A stretch of DNA of 37,201 nt from a virus: positions 1 to 37,201 of the IMG/VR virus record IMGVR_UViG_3300017593_001763; one strand, written 5' to 3'. This document shows, one piece after another, positions 1-6,496 of this stretch (the stretch's first letter is position 1; every line of letters begins with the position of its first letter). The position numbers and the translations under genes were made by a program. The notes below the pieces were generated by a model. That model ran no database searches, was not told the origin of the DNA, and saw only the letters and a program-made list of their open reading frames with translations.

Positions 1-1
1 T

Positions 2-196
2 CCTCTATTGGCCAGTGCCGTTCAGGTAGCTCCAAGGATAACAGATAGAGAGATTGTAGAAAGGCTGACCAGGCTTGAGGAAGGACAGAAGGCGATTAAT
101 AAACGTATAAAAGAGAAAATCGCCCTTGGTAGAAGAGGCGACAAGAAAGGAAGGATGGGATGCCCCCAAGGGATTAATCAAAAACAGGGGATATAA
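2..196 (+). pseudogene. Fragment of a host protein with 'ITDREIVERLTRLEEGQKA' segment, cut by an IS remnant
   Basis: The open frame enters from outside the window and reads a hydrophobic stretch (PLLASAVQVA, like the end of a signal peptide) followed by APRITDREIVERLTRLEEGQKAINKRI. The second part is a charged, heptad-like segment of a kind I associate with small exported coiled-coil proteins of bacteria; that is recollection, not a search result. After about position 110 the frame becomes unrelated (GRRGDKKGRMGCPQG), and a transposase frame opens in another register at 111. I infer that the gene was broken by the transposon fragment at about 108..111. The function is unknown. Confidence 0.45.
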
Positions 197-434
197 AAGA
201 TACCTAACCGTAGAAAGGGAAGGCATCAAGATTAACCCTAAAAAGGTAGAAGCAGAAAAGAAATACGATGGTAAATATGTAATTACTAGTAACACAGAAC
301 TTAAGGCAGAGGAGATAGCCTTGGCCTATAGGGAGTTATGGAAGATAGAACGAGTATTCAGGGAATTAAAGAGCCATTTTGAGATACAGCCCATTTATCA
401 TTATGTACCAAGAAGGATTAAGGCCCATATCTTT
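111..434 (+). pseudogene. IS-element transposase (DDE, IS4/IS1634-like), middle part; interrupted by the prophage
   Basis: In this frame the protein reads KGLIKNRGYKRYLTV, then FDGK-type KYDGKYVITSNTELKAEEIALAYRELW, then KIERVFRELKSHFEIQPIYHYVPRRIKAHIF. These are the C-terminal half features of IS4/IS1634-type DDE transposases; the E of 'ERVFRELKS' is the likely catalytic glutamate. There is no start codon in register, and the frame opens right after a TAA at 108, so the N-terminal half is already missing. The frame runs into prophage end DNA at 435. Its continuation is at 37030 on the other side of the prophage, in register once the 5-bp duplication is removed. It is a dead IS copy with two lesions. 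Confidence 0.85.
430..434. repeat. Target-site duplication TCTTT (left copy)
   Basis: TCTTT directly precedes the TG that opens the prophage and is repeated at 37025..37029 directly after the terminal CA. Five bases is the target duplication made by phage Mu. Joining 434 to 37030 restores the transposase reading AHIFLCFLA. Confidence 0.92.
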
Positions 435-439
435 TGTTC

Positions 440-483
440 ATTGCAACTTAAAATGAGAAAAATTGCAACTTAAAATGAGAAAA
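440..483. repeat. Two adjacent 22-bp direct repeats at the right end: candidate transposase sites R1 and R2
   Basis: Positions 440..461 and 462..483 are identical 22-mers starting ATTGCAACTT and ending GAGAAAA. Counted from the phage terminus (435 = 1) they occupy bases 6..27 and 28..49, the same positions and unit length as the adjacent R1 and R2 MuA sites of phage Mu. Mu sites also end in a GAAAA-like core. A third, degraded unit beginning ATTGCA follows at 484. The other terminus has a 12/22 match at the same offset (36998..37019), sharing the AGAAA core. Confidence 0.8.
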
Positions 484-490
484 TTGCAGG

Positions 491-507
491 ATAACGTTAG
501 ACAGTTT
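491..507 (+). repeat. Inverted sub-terminal repeat, right-end copy (candidate transposase site R3)
   Basis: ATAACGTTAGACAGTTT lies 57..73 bp from the right terminus. The reverse strand at 36871..36887 (138..154 bp from the left terminus) carries the same 17-mer with one mismatch. A motif in inverted orientation at both ends and outside genes fits an additional transposase-binding site. Confidence 0.6.
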
Positions 508-554
508 CACATGCGTGTCTTTCTTTGTAATTCCGTGTCATTGCGTGTCATCGC

Positions 555-588
555 CTAAAATTGGGTATTGCCTAGCAAGCAATTTTAG
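555..588 (-). terminator. Hairpin downstream of the reverse transcriptase gene
   Basis: CTAAAATTG (555..563) pairs perfectly with CAATTTTAG (580..588), and an inner TTGC/GCAA pair (568..571, 575..578) extends the structure. It lies 12 bp past the RT stop and is the last structure before the phage end, so it may end the long leftward transcript. No run of U follows it, so an intrinsic terminator is not certain. The bases from 508 to 554 hold only short GCGTGTC-like repeats and no gene. Confidence 0.45.
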
Positions 589-599
589 AAATTTATTAC

Positions 600-1631
600 T
601 CACGAAGAGCGTCTTATAAGCACTAACTCATGCAAAATTTCTTTAAGAGTCTTACATCCACAGCAGTGTTTTATGTAGCCAAGAAAGCTCATCAATGAGG
701 CCTTAAACTCCTCAAGCGGAATAAGCTTTCTGGAATATAGCCTTGCAAGCTTCTTTAAACGTCGTCTTGCTCGTTTAACATTGCGTTTCCGAGGCAAAAT
801 ATGTGTAGCCCATGTTCTGTAGCCTGCAAAGTCAACACCTTTATTTGTCGGGGAAATGGAAGTTTTTGGATTAAAGCACAAAAGTAACTTGCAAGCCAGA
901 AATTCTTCTATTCTATACAGCAACTCTCTCAACTCTGGTTTAGCTCTTTCTAAAATTACAAAATCGTCCATATACCGCAGGTAATACTTAATACCCAGGT
1001 CATCTTTAAGATAATGATCTAACTGATCCAAATAAATATTAGCGAACAACTGAGAAGTAAGAGCACCAACAGGAATGCCTTTAACCTCATAGCCACAATC
1101 TTTAATTATTCTTTCGCAAAGCCAAAGTGTATTTTTATCCCTTATTGTCCTGGCTATAATTTGTATAAGTCTATTATGATTTATAGAAGGAAAATATTTT
1201 GATATGTCAGCCTTTAATACATAGACATTTCTCCAATTTCTTTTAGCTCTTCTTAAGAAGGCTTGAAGCCTCAAGGTGGCAGCGTGGATACCTTTTCCTT
1301 TTCTGCAAGCATAACTGTCATAAATAAATTTTCTTTCAAATAAAGGTTCTATAATCTTGACAAGGGCATGGTGAACAACTCTATCTTGAAAGGGAGGCGC
1401 CTGAATAAGCCTCTTTTTGGGGTCGTACACATAAAAGGAGCGAAATTTTCCTGGTCTCCACAGCTTCCATAGGAGTTTGTTTTGTAAATTTATAAGATTT
1501 TCTTCCAGATTATAACTAAAATTTAGCACATCATCTCTATATCGCTTCCCTTTTCTTGCCTCTTTGTACGCCTCAAATAAGTTTTCAAAGCAAGTAATCT
1601 GGCACCAGAGATTATTGAAAGTCTTTGGCAC
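600..1631 (-). CDS. DGR reverse transcriptase
   Basis: RNA-dependent DNA polymerase that copies the template repeat RNA into adenine-mutated cDNA for retrohoming into VR. At 343 aa it has the usual length for DGR RTs. Motif A is LKADISKYFPSI (Asp142), motif B is GALTSQLFANIYL (189..201, the DGR-type GxxxSQ), and the catalytic box is YMDD (220..223, Asp222 and Asp223). A basic thumb region (RKRNVKRARRRLKK, about 281..294) and an FAGY motif (268..271) follow, and there is no maturase or endonuclease domain. The start is GTG at 1631, preceded by AAAAGGAGAAACAA, a good ribosome site. It is the last gene of the prophage and follows TR, as in the Bordetella phage BPP-1 arrangement. Confidence 0.97.
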   Translation of the reverse strand: MPKTFNNLWCQITCFENLFEAYKEARKGKRYRDDVLNFSYNLEENLINLQNKLLWKLWRPGKFRSFYVYDPKKRLIQAPPFQDRVVHHALVKIIEPLFERKFIYDSYACRKGKGIHAATLRLQAFLRRAKRNWRNVYVLKADISKYFPSINHNRLIQIIARTIRDKNTLWLCERIIKDCGYEVKGIPVGALTSQLFANIYLDQLDHYLKDDLGIKYYLRYMDDFVILERAKPELRELLYRIEEFLACKLLLCFNPKTSISPTNKGVDFAGYRTWATHILPRKRNVKRARRRLKKLARLYSRKLIPLEEFKASLMSFLGYIKHCCGCKTLKEILHELVLIRRSS

Positions 1632-1792
1632 TTGTTTCTCCTTTTAAAAAGGTCAGGCCACTTTTGCTATTCTTAGCTACTTGCCGCCTGACCCTGTTTA
1701 TCTTTCCCCATTTGCGAGAGAAGGAACAGGCTCCCTTTTCTCCTTGTGCCGATCAGGCAGCCTTGACTACCCGACATCTGACGAAGGAGGAG
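1632..1792 (-). ncRNA. DGR RNA spacer between TR and RT, with a stem at 1651..1693
   Basis: This 161-bp gap has no gene. In DGRs the RNA that is reverse transcribed includes TR plus the downstream spacer, which Avd and RT recognise and which primes cDNA synthesis. Here GGTCAGGC (1651..1658) pairs perfectly with GCCTGACC (1686..1693) around a 27-base loop, just upstream of the RT ribosome site. The stem is seen in the sequence; its role in cDNA priming or RT translation is inferred. The plus-strand ORFs over this region are not credible genes. Confidence 0.6.
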
Positions 1793-1908
1793 AGCGGGAC
1801 GACAGCCGATGTTGTTGTTCGAGTTCGACCGGTGATTGTTCAGGTTCAACGCAGCCAGTCCAGCATTCGAGCCATTGTTCCAGTTGTCACCGCGTAGAGG
1901 GAAACGCT
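1793..1908 (-). repeat. DGR template repeat (TR)
   Basis: This 116-bp segment is repeated at 2293..2408 with 12 differences. All 12 are T on the plus strand (A on the sense strand) in TR: 1815, 1819, 1824, 1825, 1833, 1837, 1846, 1859, 1866, 1878, 1884 and 1908. TR holds 28 sense adenines, so 12 of 28 differ in VR, against 0 of 88 other bases. The last 17 bases in sense direction (1809..1793) contain no adenine and are GC-rich, matching the expected IMH-type end. In the VR frame TR is rich in AAC/AAT codons. TR begins at the stop codon of avd. Confidence 0.97.
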
Positions 1909-2248
1909 AACGAGCCCGCCCCTGAAATTTAATCCATCCACCAAGCATTTTCCCTATCTCAACCAGCCTGGCGGAAAGCTCTTCGTATTTTTTTGTTGGT
2001 ATAATTTTCAACCCATGTGCAACCCTAATCAATCCGAGCAAAACCTTTATCTCCATATCAAGCTCAAGCAAAATTGGCTTTTTGTTATAGCTGTAATTTG
2101 CCTTAATTATTAGCCTTAAACCCTTCCAGATTGAATTTCTAATTTCACTTCCAAGTGTAAACCGTTCGCTTTTCGGGATATGCCTGAGCATTATATAGGC
2201 ATATCCCGTCATATCTTCCCACTTTTGATATATCTTTAGCTTTTTCAT
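1907..2248 (-). CDS. avd: DGR accessory variability determinant (Avd), four-helix bundle
   Basis: A 113-aa basic, all-helical protein (MKKLKIYQKWEDMTGYAYIM...) of the bAvd / 23S-rRNA-intervening-sequence-like four-helix fold. Avd forms a pentameric barrel that binds the RT and the template RNA and is required for mutagenic retrohoming. Family signs are the aromatic KWEDMTGYAY start, KSERFTLGSEIR at about 26..37, a helix with LLELDMEIKVLLGLIRVAH at about 60..78, and a helix with ELSARLVEIGKMLGGWIK near the C-terminus. It lies between the variable gene and TR, and its TAG stop (1907..1909) overlaps the TR edge. Identification rests on fold-like pattern plus context and is strong. Confidence 0.93.
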   Translation of the reverse strand: MKKLKIYQKWEDMTGYAYIMLRHIPKSERFTLGSEIRNSIWKGLRLIIKANYSYNKKPILLELDMEIKVLLGLIRVAHGLKIIPTKKYEELSARLVEIGKMLGGWIKFQGRAR

Positions 2249-2280
2249 TTCAGATTATCAGTTCATCAAATATCAGATCA
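2249..2280 (-). repeat. Short direct repeats after the variable gene
   Basis: The gap between avd and the VR gene carries imperfect 11-bp direct repeats (CAGATTATCAG / CAGATCATCAG on the plus strand, the second running past 2280). BPP-1 has a cruciform after VR that helps retrohoming. No good inverted repeat is visible here, so this element may lack it or use another structure. Confidence 0.4.
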
Positions 2281-3369
2281 TCAGAGAATAAAAGCGGGAC
2301 GACAGCCGATGTTGCTGTGCGAGGCCGACCGGGGATGGTTCAGGTCCAACGCAGCCAGACCAGCACTCGAGCCATTGCTCCAGGTGTCACCGCGTAGAGG
2401 GAAACGCCCACCATAGTTTCTAACCCATATAGCGCCTTTTGTGCTTTCAAAAATAGAAAGCACAGAAGTGGATGTCCCATCATATTGTTTTGGAGCTATA
2501 CAAAGCTGTTTTAAAAGCTGGGGTGGATCCCAACTATCTTTTATATTTAGTGTCTTCCAAACAGAATTATAATTGTAATCATAGTAACCATCATCTCCCG
2601 CAGGACCTGCATAGTTAGTTATGCTATCGCTTAGAATTGGTTCTCCCAAGTCTGAGCTTCCACTTCCATCACCAGCTGTAGGGCTATCAAAATATGCATT
2701 TTGAGCTGTCCAATTGCTTTCATCAAGATTAAAATCGTTAGTAGCTGGAACATAGATTCTGCCATCTACAAGCTTCATAAGATGCATCCATTCCCAGATA
2801 TTCCCCACCAAATCAGATATTCCTACAGAAGTATTGTCATGTCTCCAGGAAGCAGGGCCTGAACCTGTGTATATCCTGGAAGTCCCGCTTGAGCTGCCAG
2901 GAGTACCACCATCTACCCTGGTTCCAGCCTCATATTTAGCCTCATGAGACCTACCATAGTCTGTATTACCCCTGGGCTCAAATCCATTTTTTAGACACCA
3001 CAGCATTACAGCAGCCCATTCATGGACTGTCATAAGATGCCAACCAGGCCCTTTCGCTTCACAATAGGACTTTGCCTGGTCATAAGTCATATATACAGAA
3101 GGATCTACTCCAGGAAGAGAGCAAGCCCTTCCATCTTTCACAATGGCCTGAAATTGTCCGATAAATATCTCGCTTTTCTCTTGTCCGTTTACTATGAACG
3201 CTGGGTGTACTTCGCTACCTAGATCTGGATCTATGTCTTCTAAATTAAACTTAGGAATCCTGACCATATAGGAAGGATAACCTTTATCATCATAAAGAAC
3301 TGTAACTCTACCTCCTGTTGCTGCCTCTACGGAGGCCCGTAGATCATCTTTTACAAATATAATTGCCAT
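2281..3369 (-). CDS. DGR target protein: C-type-lectin-fold (FGE-sulfatase-like) variable receptor-binding protein
   Basis: A 362-aa protein whose C-terminal half resembles the formylglycine-generating-enzyme/SUMF1 branch of the C-type lectin fold: YDQAKSYCEAKGPGWHLMTVHEW (about 96..118), GSGPASWRHDNTSVGISDLVGNIWEW, and the terminal GGRFPLRGDTW...GCRPAFIL. The same fold carries the variable residues in TvpA- and Mtd-type DGR proteins. VR covers residues 321..359, ending in the invariant GCRPA strand. The N-terminal 75 residues (MAIIFVKDDLRASV...) probably attach it to the fibre. A strong ribosome site (AAGGAGGG) precedes the ATG. The enzyme activity of FGE is not expected; the fold is used as a ligand-binding scaffold. 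As the last tail gene it is the probable host-recognition tip. Confidence 0.93.
   Translation of the reverse strand: MAIIFVKDDLRASVEAATGGRVTVLYDDKGYPSYMVRIPKFNLEDIDPDLGSEVHPAFIVNGQEKSEIFIGQFQAIVKDGRACSLPGVDPSVYMTYDQAKSYCEAKGPGWHLMTVHEWAAVMLWCLKNGFEPRGNTDYGRSHEAKYEAGTRVDGGTPGSSSGTSRIYTGSGPASWRHDNTSVGISDLVGNIWEWMHLMKLVDGRIYVPATNDFNLDESNWTAQNAYFDSPTAGDGSGSSDLGEPILSDSITNYAGPAGDDGYYDYNYNSVWKTLNIKDSWDPPQLLKQLCIAPKQYDGTSTSVLSIFESTKGAIWVRNYGGRFPLRGDTWSNGSSAGLAALDLNHPRSASHSNIGCRPAFIL
2293..2408 (-). repeat. DGR variable region (VR)
   Basis: This is the 116-bp receiving copy of TR, inside the last part of the variable protein gene (residues 321..359). Relative to TR the sense changes are six A to G, five A to C and one A to T. 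Altered residues are T329, S331, S335, D342, H345, P346, A349, H351 and S352; Asn is the TR residue at all but P346, where it is His. One change (Gly337) is silent. The invariant 22-bp end at 2293..2314 is the likely IMH. Confidence 0.97.
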
Positions 3370-3392
3370 CTTTTCCCTCCTTATCGGTTATT

Positions 3393-3713
3393 TTAACAAA
3401 GCCAAAGTATAAGCGTAATCTGATCTGAACTTAAAGGAATCTCTCTTCTCTCTACAATCTCATTTCCCTGATCATCTTTTTCTCCTGTTTTTACTTCCTC
3501 ATATCTCTTAGGTGGAATTATAATGCTTGCAACATAATTGTCTCCTTTTCCTAAAGCCAGACCGCTTGGTGTAGAAAATACATTAAGCCTTATTTCGCTA
3601 TCTGCCTGAAGTTCTCGACAATCTAAAGAAATAGCTCCATTGTCAAATTCTACGACACAATCACTTATTGAAAAATCTACAAAAGGCCCTTCTCCCATTG
3701 TCTTTATACGCAT
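3393..3713 (-). CDS. Small tail-tip-associated protein, unknown
   Basis: A 106-aa acidic protein (MRIKTMGEGPFVDFSISDCVVEF...) with mostly beta-strand-like segments and no motif I recognise. It lies between the tail fibre and the DGR variable protein in the same operon (11- and 23-bp gaps). GGGGAAAA precedes the start. By position it may be a fibre chaperone or an adaptor that holds the variable protein on the fibre; this is inference only. Confidence 0.65.
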   Translation of the reverse strand: MRIKTMGEGPFVDFSISDCVVEFDNGAISLDCRELQADSEIRLNVFSTPSGLALGKGDNYVASIIIPPKRYEEVKTGEKDDQGNEIVERREIPLSSDQITLILWLC

Positions 3714-3724
3714 TTTTCCCCTCC

Positions 3725-4642
3725 TTAAGTTGTATTTTGTATCACCAAATAATTCACTTTCAGGCTATCAGCCACACAACTAACAACAACATTGAACCCA
3801 TTCCCTGCTCTACTCTCTACAATCAGGGCATCTTCTGATGGTTTTGGTCCTTTATAATCAAGTATTTCTAGTCTTAGAGAATAATCTTTCTCAGACAACG
3901 GATACTGCAAAGATATATATTTGCTGGCTGCAGATTGCAGTAAAGTAGGCCAGTATGGTTCTATCCTGCGAATATCAGTAATCTGCACGTCATTTAGATA
4001 GGGGTCTGTAGATTCATTATTGTTTGCTGGGACATCAAGCTGTGCAAGGGGCAGTCCCCACTCTGGAATATCTTCATTAAGCTGAGTGCAATCTATTCGT
4101 ATGTTGTTGTCTTCATCAATCCATAAATAGGCATAAGAAATTGCAGGCACATCTGTATTATTGGACGGGACAGAAGCGGTATTTTCCATATCTTTAATTA
4201 AGCACTGCCGTCCAAACATAAAAAATTTCCCTGAAGAAACATTTAAGTTCCTGGTTGCTGTAGTGCTTTTTGTAACATTCAGTCCAGAAATGACACCTCT
4301 ATTAGGTATAAAAATTTCTCCTTTCTGGATACGCACCTGAAGAGTTTTTTCTATCTCTCTATTAGCAAGTCCAGCACTGCTAAGAGCTTTCTGTATCGAT
4401 GCTAGGATCATGTTTTGTATATCAGGATCAAGTCCCTCTACATTTTGCTCTATTACGTCCAATCTCGCATCCAGAGAAGGCTCCTCCCCTTGTGCCGCCT
4501 GCAGCTCATTTTCAATGCTAGAAGTCCTTGAGTCCAGGTTTTCAAAATTTTCATCTATCTCCTGATACCTACTGTTCCACAGCTCAGGAACAGCATCAGC
4601 ATTGTCTGGAATCCGTGTTATACTTAAATGTGGTATAGCCAT
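3725..4642 (-). CDS. Tail fibre protein
   Basis: A 305-aa protein. The N-terminal part (IPDNADAVPELWNSRYQEIDENFENLDSR) is typical of phage tail fibre/needle proteins that begin with an attachment peptide. It leads into a coiled coil of about 35..95 (SSIENELQAAQ..., RLDVIEQNVEGL). The middle and C-terminal parts are beta-rich (RGVISGLNVTKSTTATRNLNVSSGKFFMFGRQ; VPANNNESTDPYLNDVQITDIRRI). GAGGTGAGC precedes the start. It follows the collar-fibre gene and is the probable shaft on which the variable tip sits. Family assignment rests on composition and position. Confidence 0.75.
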   Translation of the reverse strand: MAIPHLSITRIPDNADAVPELWNSRYQEIDENFENLDSRTSSIENELQAAQGEEPSLDARLDVIEQNVEGLDPDIQNMILASIQKALSSAGLANREIEKTLQVRIQKGEIFIPNRGVISGLNVTKSTTATRNLNVSSGKFFMFGRQCLIKDMENTASVPSNNTDVPAISYAYLWIDEDNNIRIDCTQLNEDIPEWGLPLAQLDVPANNNESTDPYLNDVQITDIRRIEPYWPTLLQSAASKYISLQYPLSEKDYSLRLEILDYKGPKPSEDALIVESRAGNGFNVVVSCVADSLKVNYLVIQNTT

Positions 4643-4652
4643 AGCTCACCTC

Positions 4653-5033
4653 CTAAAATTTAAGTTGTATCTCAATCTCATACTCTTCATCTGCTTCTTT
4701 TATTTTTGGTGCAAAATTTTTGAAACCAAGCAGATTTCCCTCTTCATCTAAAAGTCCTGCTTCAGAAATAGAGACACCAACGAGCTCACCTTTTGCAACT
4801 CTTCCCCTGCCAGTTACAGAGAACTCATCTTCCTGAAATACCTCTACTAGCTCTTTTTTAAGCAGCCGGTGCCGAAGATCTGTTTGAGATGCATCAGGAG
4901 GAATAGGTTCTCCATCTGTATTATGCCCTCCATCCCCAAAAGCCATATACTTTAACTTTGGGAGCGGAGTCCCGTCCATAAAGTGTTTTGCAAGCCTCTT
5001 TCTAAAATCATAAGTAGTTACTGCATTTGCCAT
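4653..5033 (-). CDS. Tail-collar fibre protein (gpH N-terminal-like)
   Basis: A 126-aa protein starting MANAVTTYDFRKRLAKHFMDGTPLPKLKYMAFGDGGHN. This matches the N-terminal collar domain of P2 gpH-type tail fibres (AFGDGG followed by a fibre-attachment beta domain ending in the ISEAGLLDEEGNLLGFKNFAPKIK strand pair). In P2 this domain is fused to the long fibre; here it is a stand-alone gene followed by a separate fibre gene. Start and upstream stop overlap by one base, so translation is coupled to the tail protein I gene. Confidence 0.85.
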   Translation of the reverse strand: MANAVTTYDFRKRLAKHFMDGTPLPKLKYMAFGDGGHNTDGEPIPPDASQTDLRHRLLKKELVEVFQEDEFSVTGRGRVAKGELVGVSISEAGLLDEEGNLLGFKNFAPKIKEADEEYEIEIQLKF

Positions 5034-6496
5034 TAAGCTGCCCTCCTTGCAAATTTAACCTCCAAGCCCGGACCGTTATGCCCAACCACCCATGTACCAT
5101 CTATTTTTCTTGATACATCTCCAACTCCCCATGTTCCATCCAACTTTGTATAATGCCAGCCCACTTTTCTCGCACCAAGAATTGCCTGACTATTAAGTAT
5201 CCAGCTTCCATCAAGCTTTTTGAAAGCTCCAAGCTGCCAGCTGCCATTTACCTTATATGCCCATCTGCTCCCAAGCTTCGGATAGGCTCCAAGTTTTGTG
5301 GGAAGGCCAAAATGTACAAACAGATTTAATTTTAGATCAGATTCAGCTATTACCCCTCTTTTTTTTCTTACCTTCCATGTACCATCTACTTTTCTACCAA
5401 ACATTTCACGCCCAACTTTCCAACCTCCATCAATTCTTCTCCCATCAAGAGCAGGATATTGGCCTAATTTTTCAGGACTAGCAGGATAATCAATCTCAAC
5501 CTTTTGTCTATTTGTTGCCTTAGGTAAAGGTCTGGCATATATTGGAAAACTCTTTGTTATCTTTTTAGATAGCAAAATAAGAATACCATTTTCCCCAAGC
5601 TTCCAGCCACCATCCAGATGAAGCCGCTTTGAGCCAAGCTTTAAAGTAAACCATTTTTCTCCTATAGGAACTTTCTTTAAAACATGGGTTCTACAAAAAA
5701 TGTTACACTGTTTTAAAGCAACGTCTGCATATATAGGTGTTTCCCCACCAACTTTCCAACTTCCATCAACTTTCAAAGAACCATCCAGGGAATATAGCTC
5801 TCCACCAGTTCCCAGACTCCAGCTTCCATCAAGTCTCTTTGTGCACCACGGATAAATCTGGCTAATCTGCTTCTTTAATGAAAGAAAATAAGCAGGAATA
5901 GGAATATCCTCTATTTCTAAGCCCAAAAAGTAAATATACACAGGCCAGGAACGTGTATTTTTTGCTATATCTACTATCTCCTTGACTAATTTACTCCAAT
6001 CTGGCCTCTCCATAGAGGCTAAATTTAGCCTTATGCAAAATTTAGCCCACTTAGACATGTAAGAGAGGCCTGTTACATTGTAATAAGAGACAAGCTTTTT
6101 TGTCCCATCTAAGCACCATGATCCATCCAGCCTTGCCCCACCCAGCTCCTCATATTTCTTTCTTGCCTGCCAATATTCTATTATCTCTGCTTCTACTGCA
6201 AACCATTCCAGTGCTTTTTTTATAGCCCACGGCGTTCCCTTGTACCTATGCCACTTTATACTATTTTTAATGAGTGTTTTTTTTGTTTCTAGGGGAAAAT
6301 CAGGCTTCCAAAAATCCACATGAAACTGCCAGGCCAGTAAAGGCAAGACATCAGAAGGGACATTGCCAATAAGATAAACAAGCAATATATCCAGCTCGTT
6401 CTCAAATGAAAGCGCCTGATCAATAGCTTCACAAAGGGCCTGTATATTCTGGTCATTCTGTAAATTTGGCGGTAATAATTCTTTTGTTTTAGCCAT
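5033..6496 (-). CDS. P2 gpI-like tail protein with long DGSW-repeat C-terminus
   Basis: A 487-aa protein. Residues 1..about 195 match the P2 gpI family of baseplate wedge proteins (LLPPNLQNDQNIQALCEAID..., FHVDFW, KTLIKNSIKWHRYKGTPWAIKKALEWFAV). P2 gpI itself is only about 176 aa. The remainder contains about ten copies of an x-[LVI]-[DN]-G-[SGT]-W-x-[LV]-G motif (for example LDGSWSLG, VDGSWKVG, LDGGWKLG, IDGGWKVG, VNGSWQLG, LDGTWGVG, IDGTWVVG) spaced irregularly. This tail may form a beta-repeat surface that carries fibres. The stop overlaps the J-like gene start region by 8 bp. Confidence 0.88.
   Translation of the reverse strand: MAKTKELLPPNLQNDQNIQALCEAIDQALSFENELDILLVYLIGNVPSDVLPLLAWQFHVDFWKPDFPLETKKTLIKNSIKWHRYKGTPWAIKKALEWFAVEAEIIEYWQARKKYEELGGARLDGSWCLDGTKKLVSYYNVTGLSYMSKWAKFCIRLNLASMERPDWSKLVKEIVDIAKNTRSWPVYIYFLGLEIEDIPIPAYFLSLKKQISQIYPWCTKRLDGSWSLGTGGELYSLDGSLKVDGSWKVGGETPIYADVALKQCNIFCRTHVLKKVPIGEKWFTLKLGSKRLHLDGGWKLGENGILILLSKKITKSFPIYARPLPKATNRQKVEIDYPASPEKLGQYPALDGRRIDGGWKVGREMFGRKVDGTWKVRKKRGVIAESDLKLNLFVHFGLPTKLGAYPKLGSRWAYKVNGSWQLGAFKKLDGSWILNSQAILGARKVGWHYTKLDGTWGVGDVSRKIDGTWVVGHNGPGLEVKFARRAA

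Noticed and set aside
1625-1932. Plus-strand ORFs over TR and the DGR spacer
   Set aside because: They lie antisense to TR and the spacer, have no ribosome site, and the low-complexity products come from the repetitive TR sequence.
2281-3369. Functional formylglycine-generating enzyme
   Set aside because: The fold is FGE-like, but the gene is the DGR target at the tail-fibre end and holds VR at its C-terminus; a binding role fits better.
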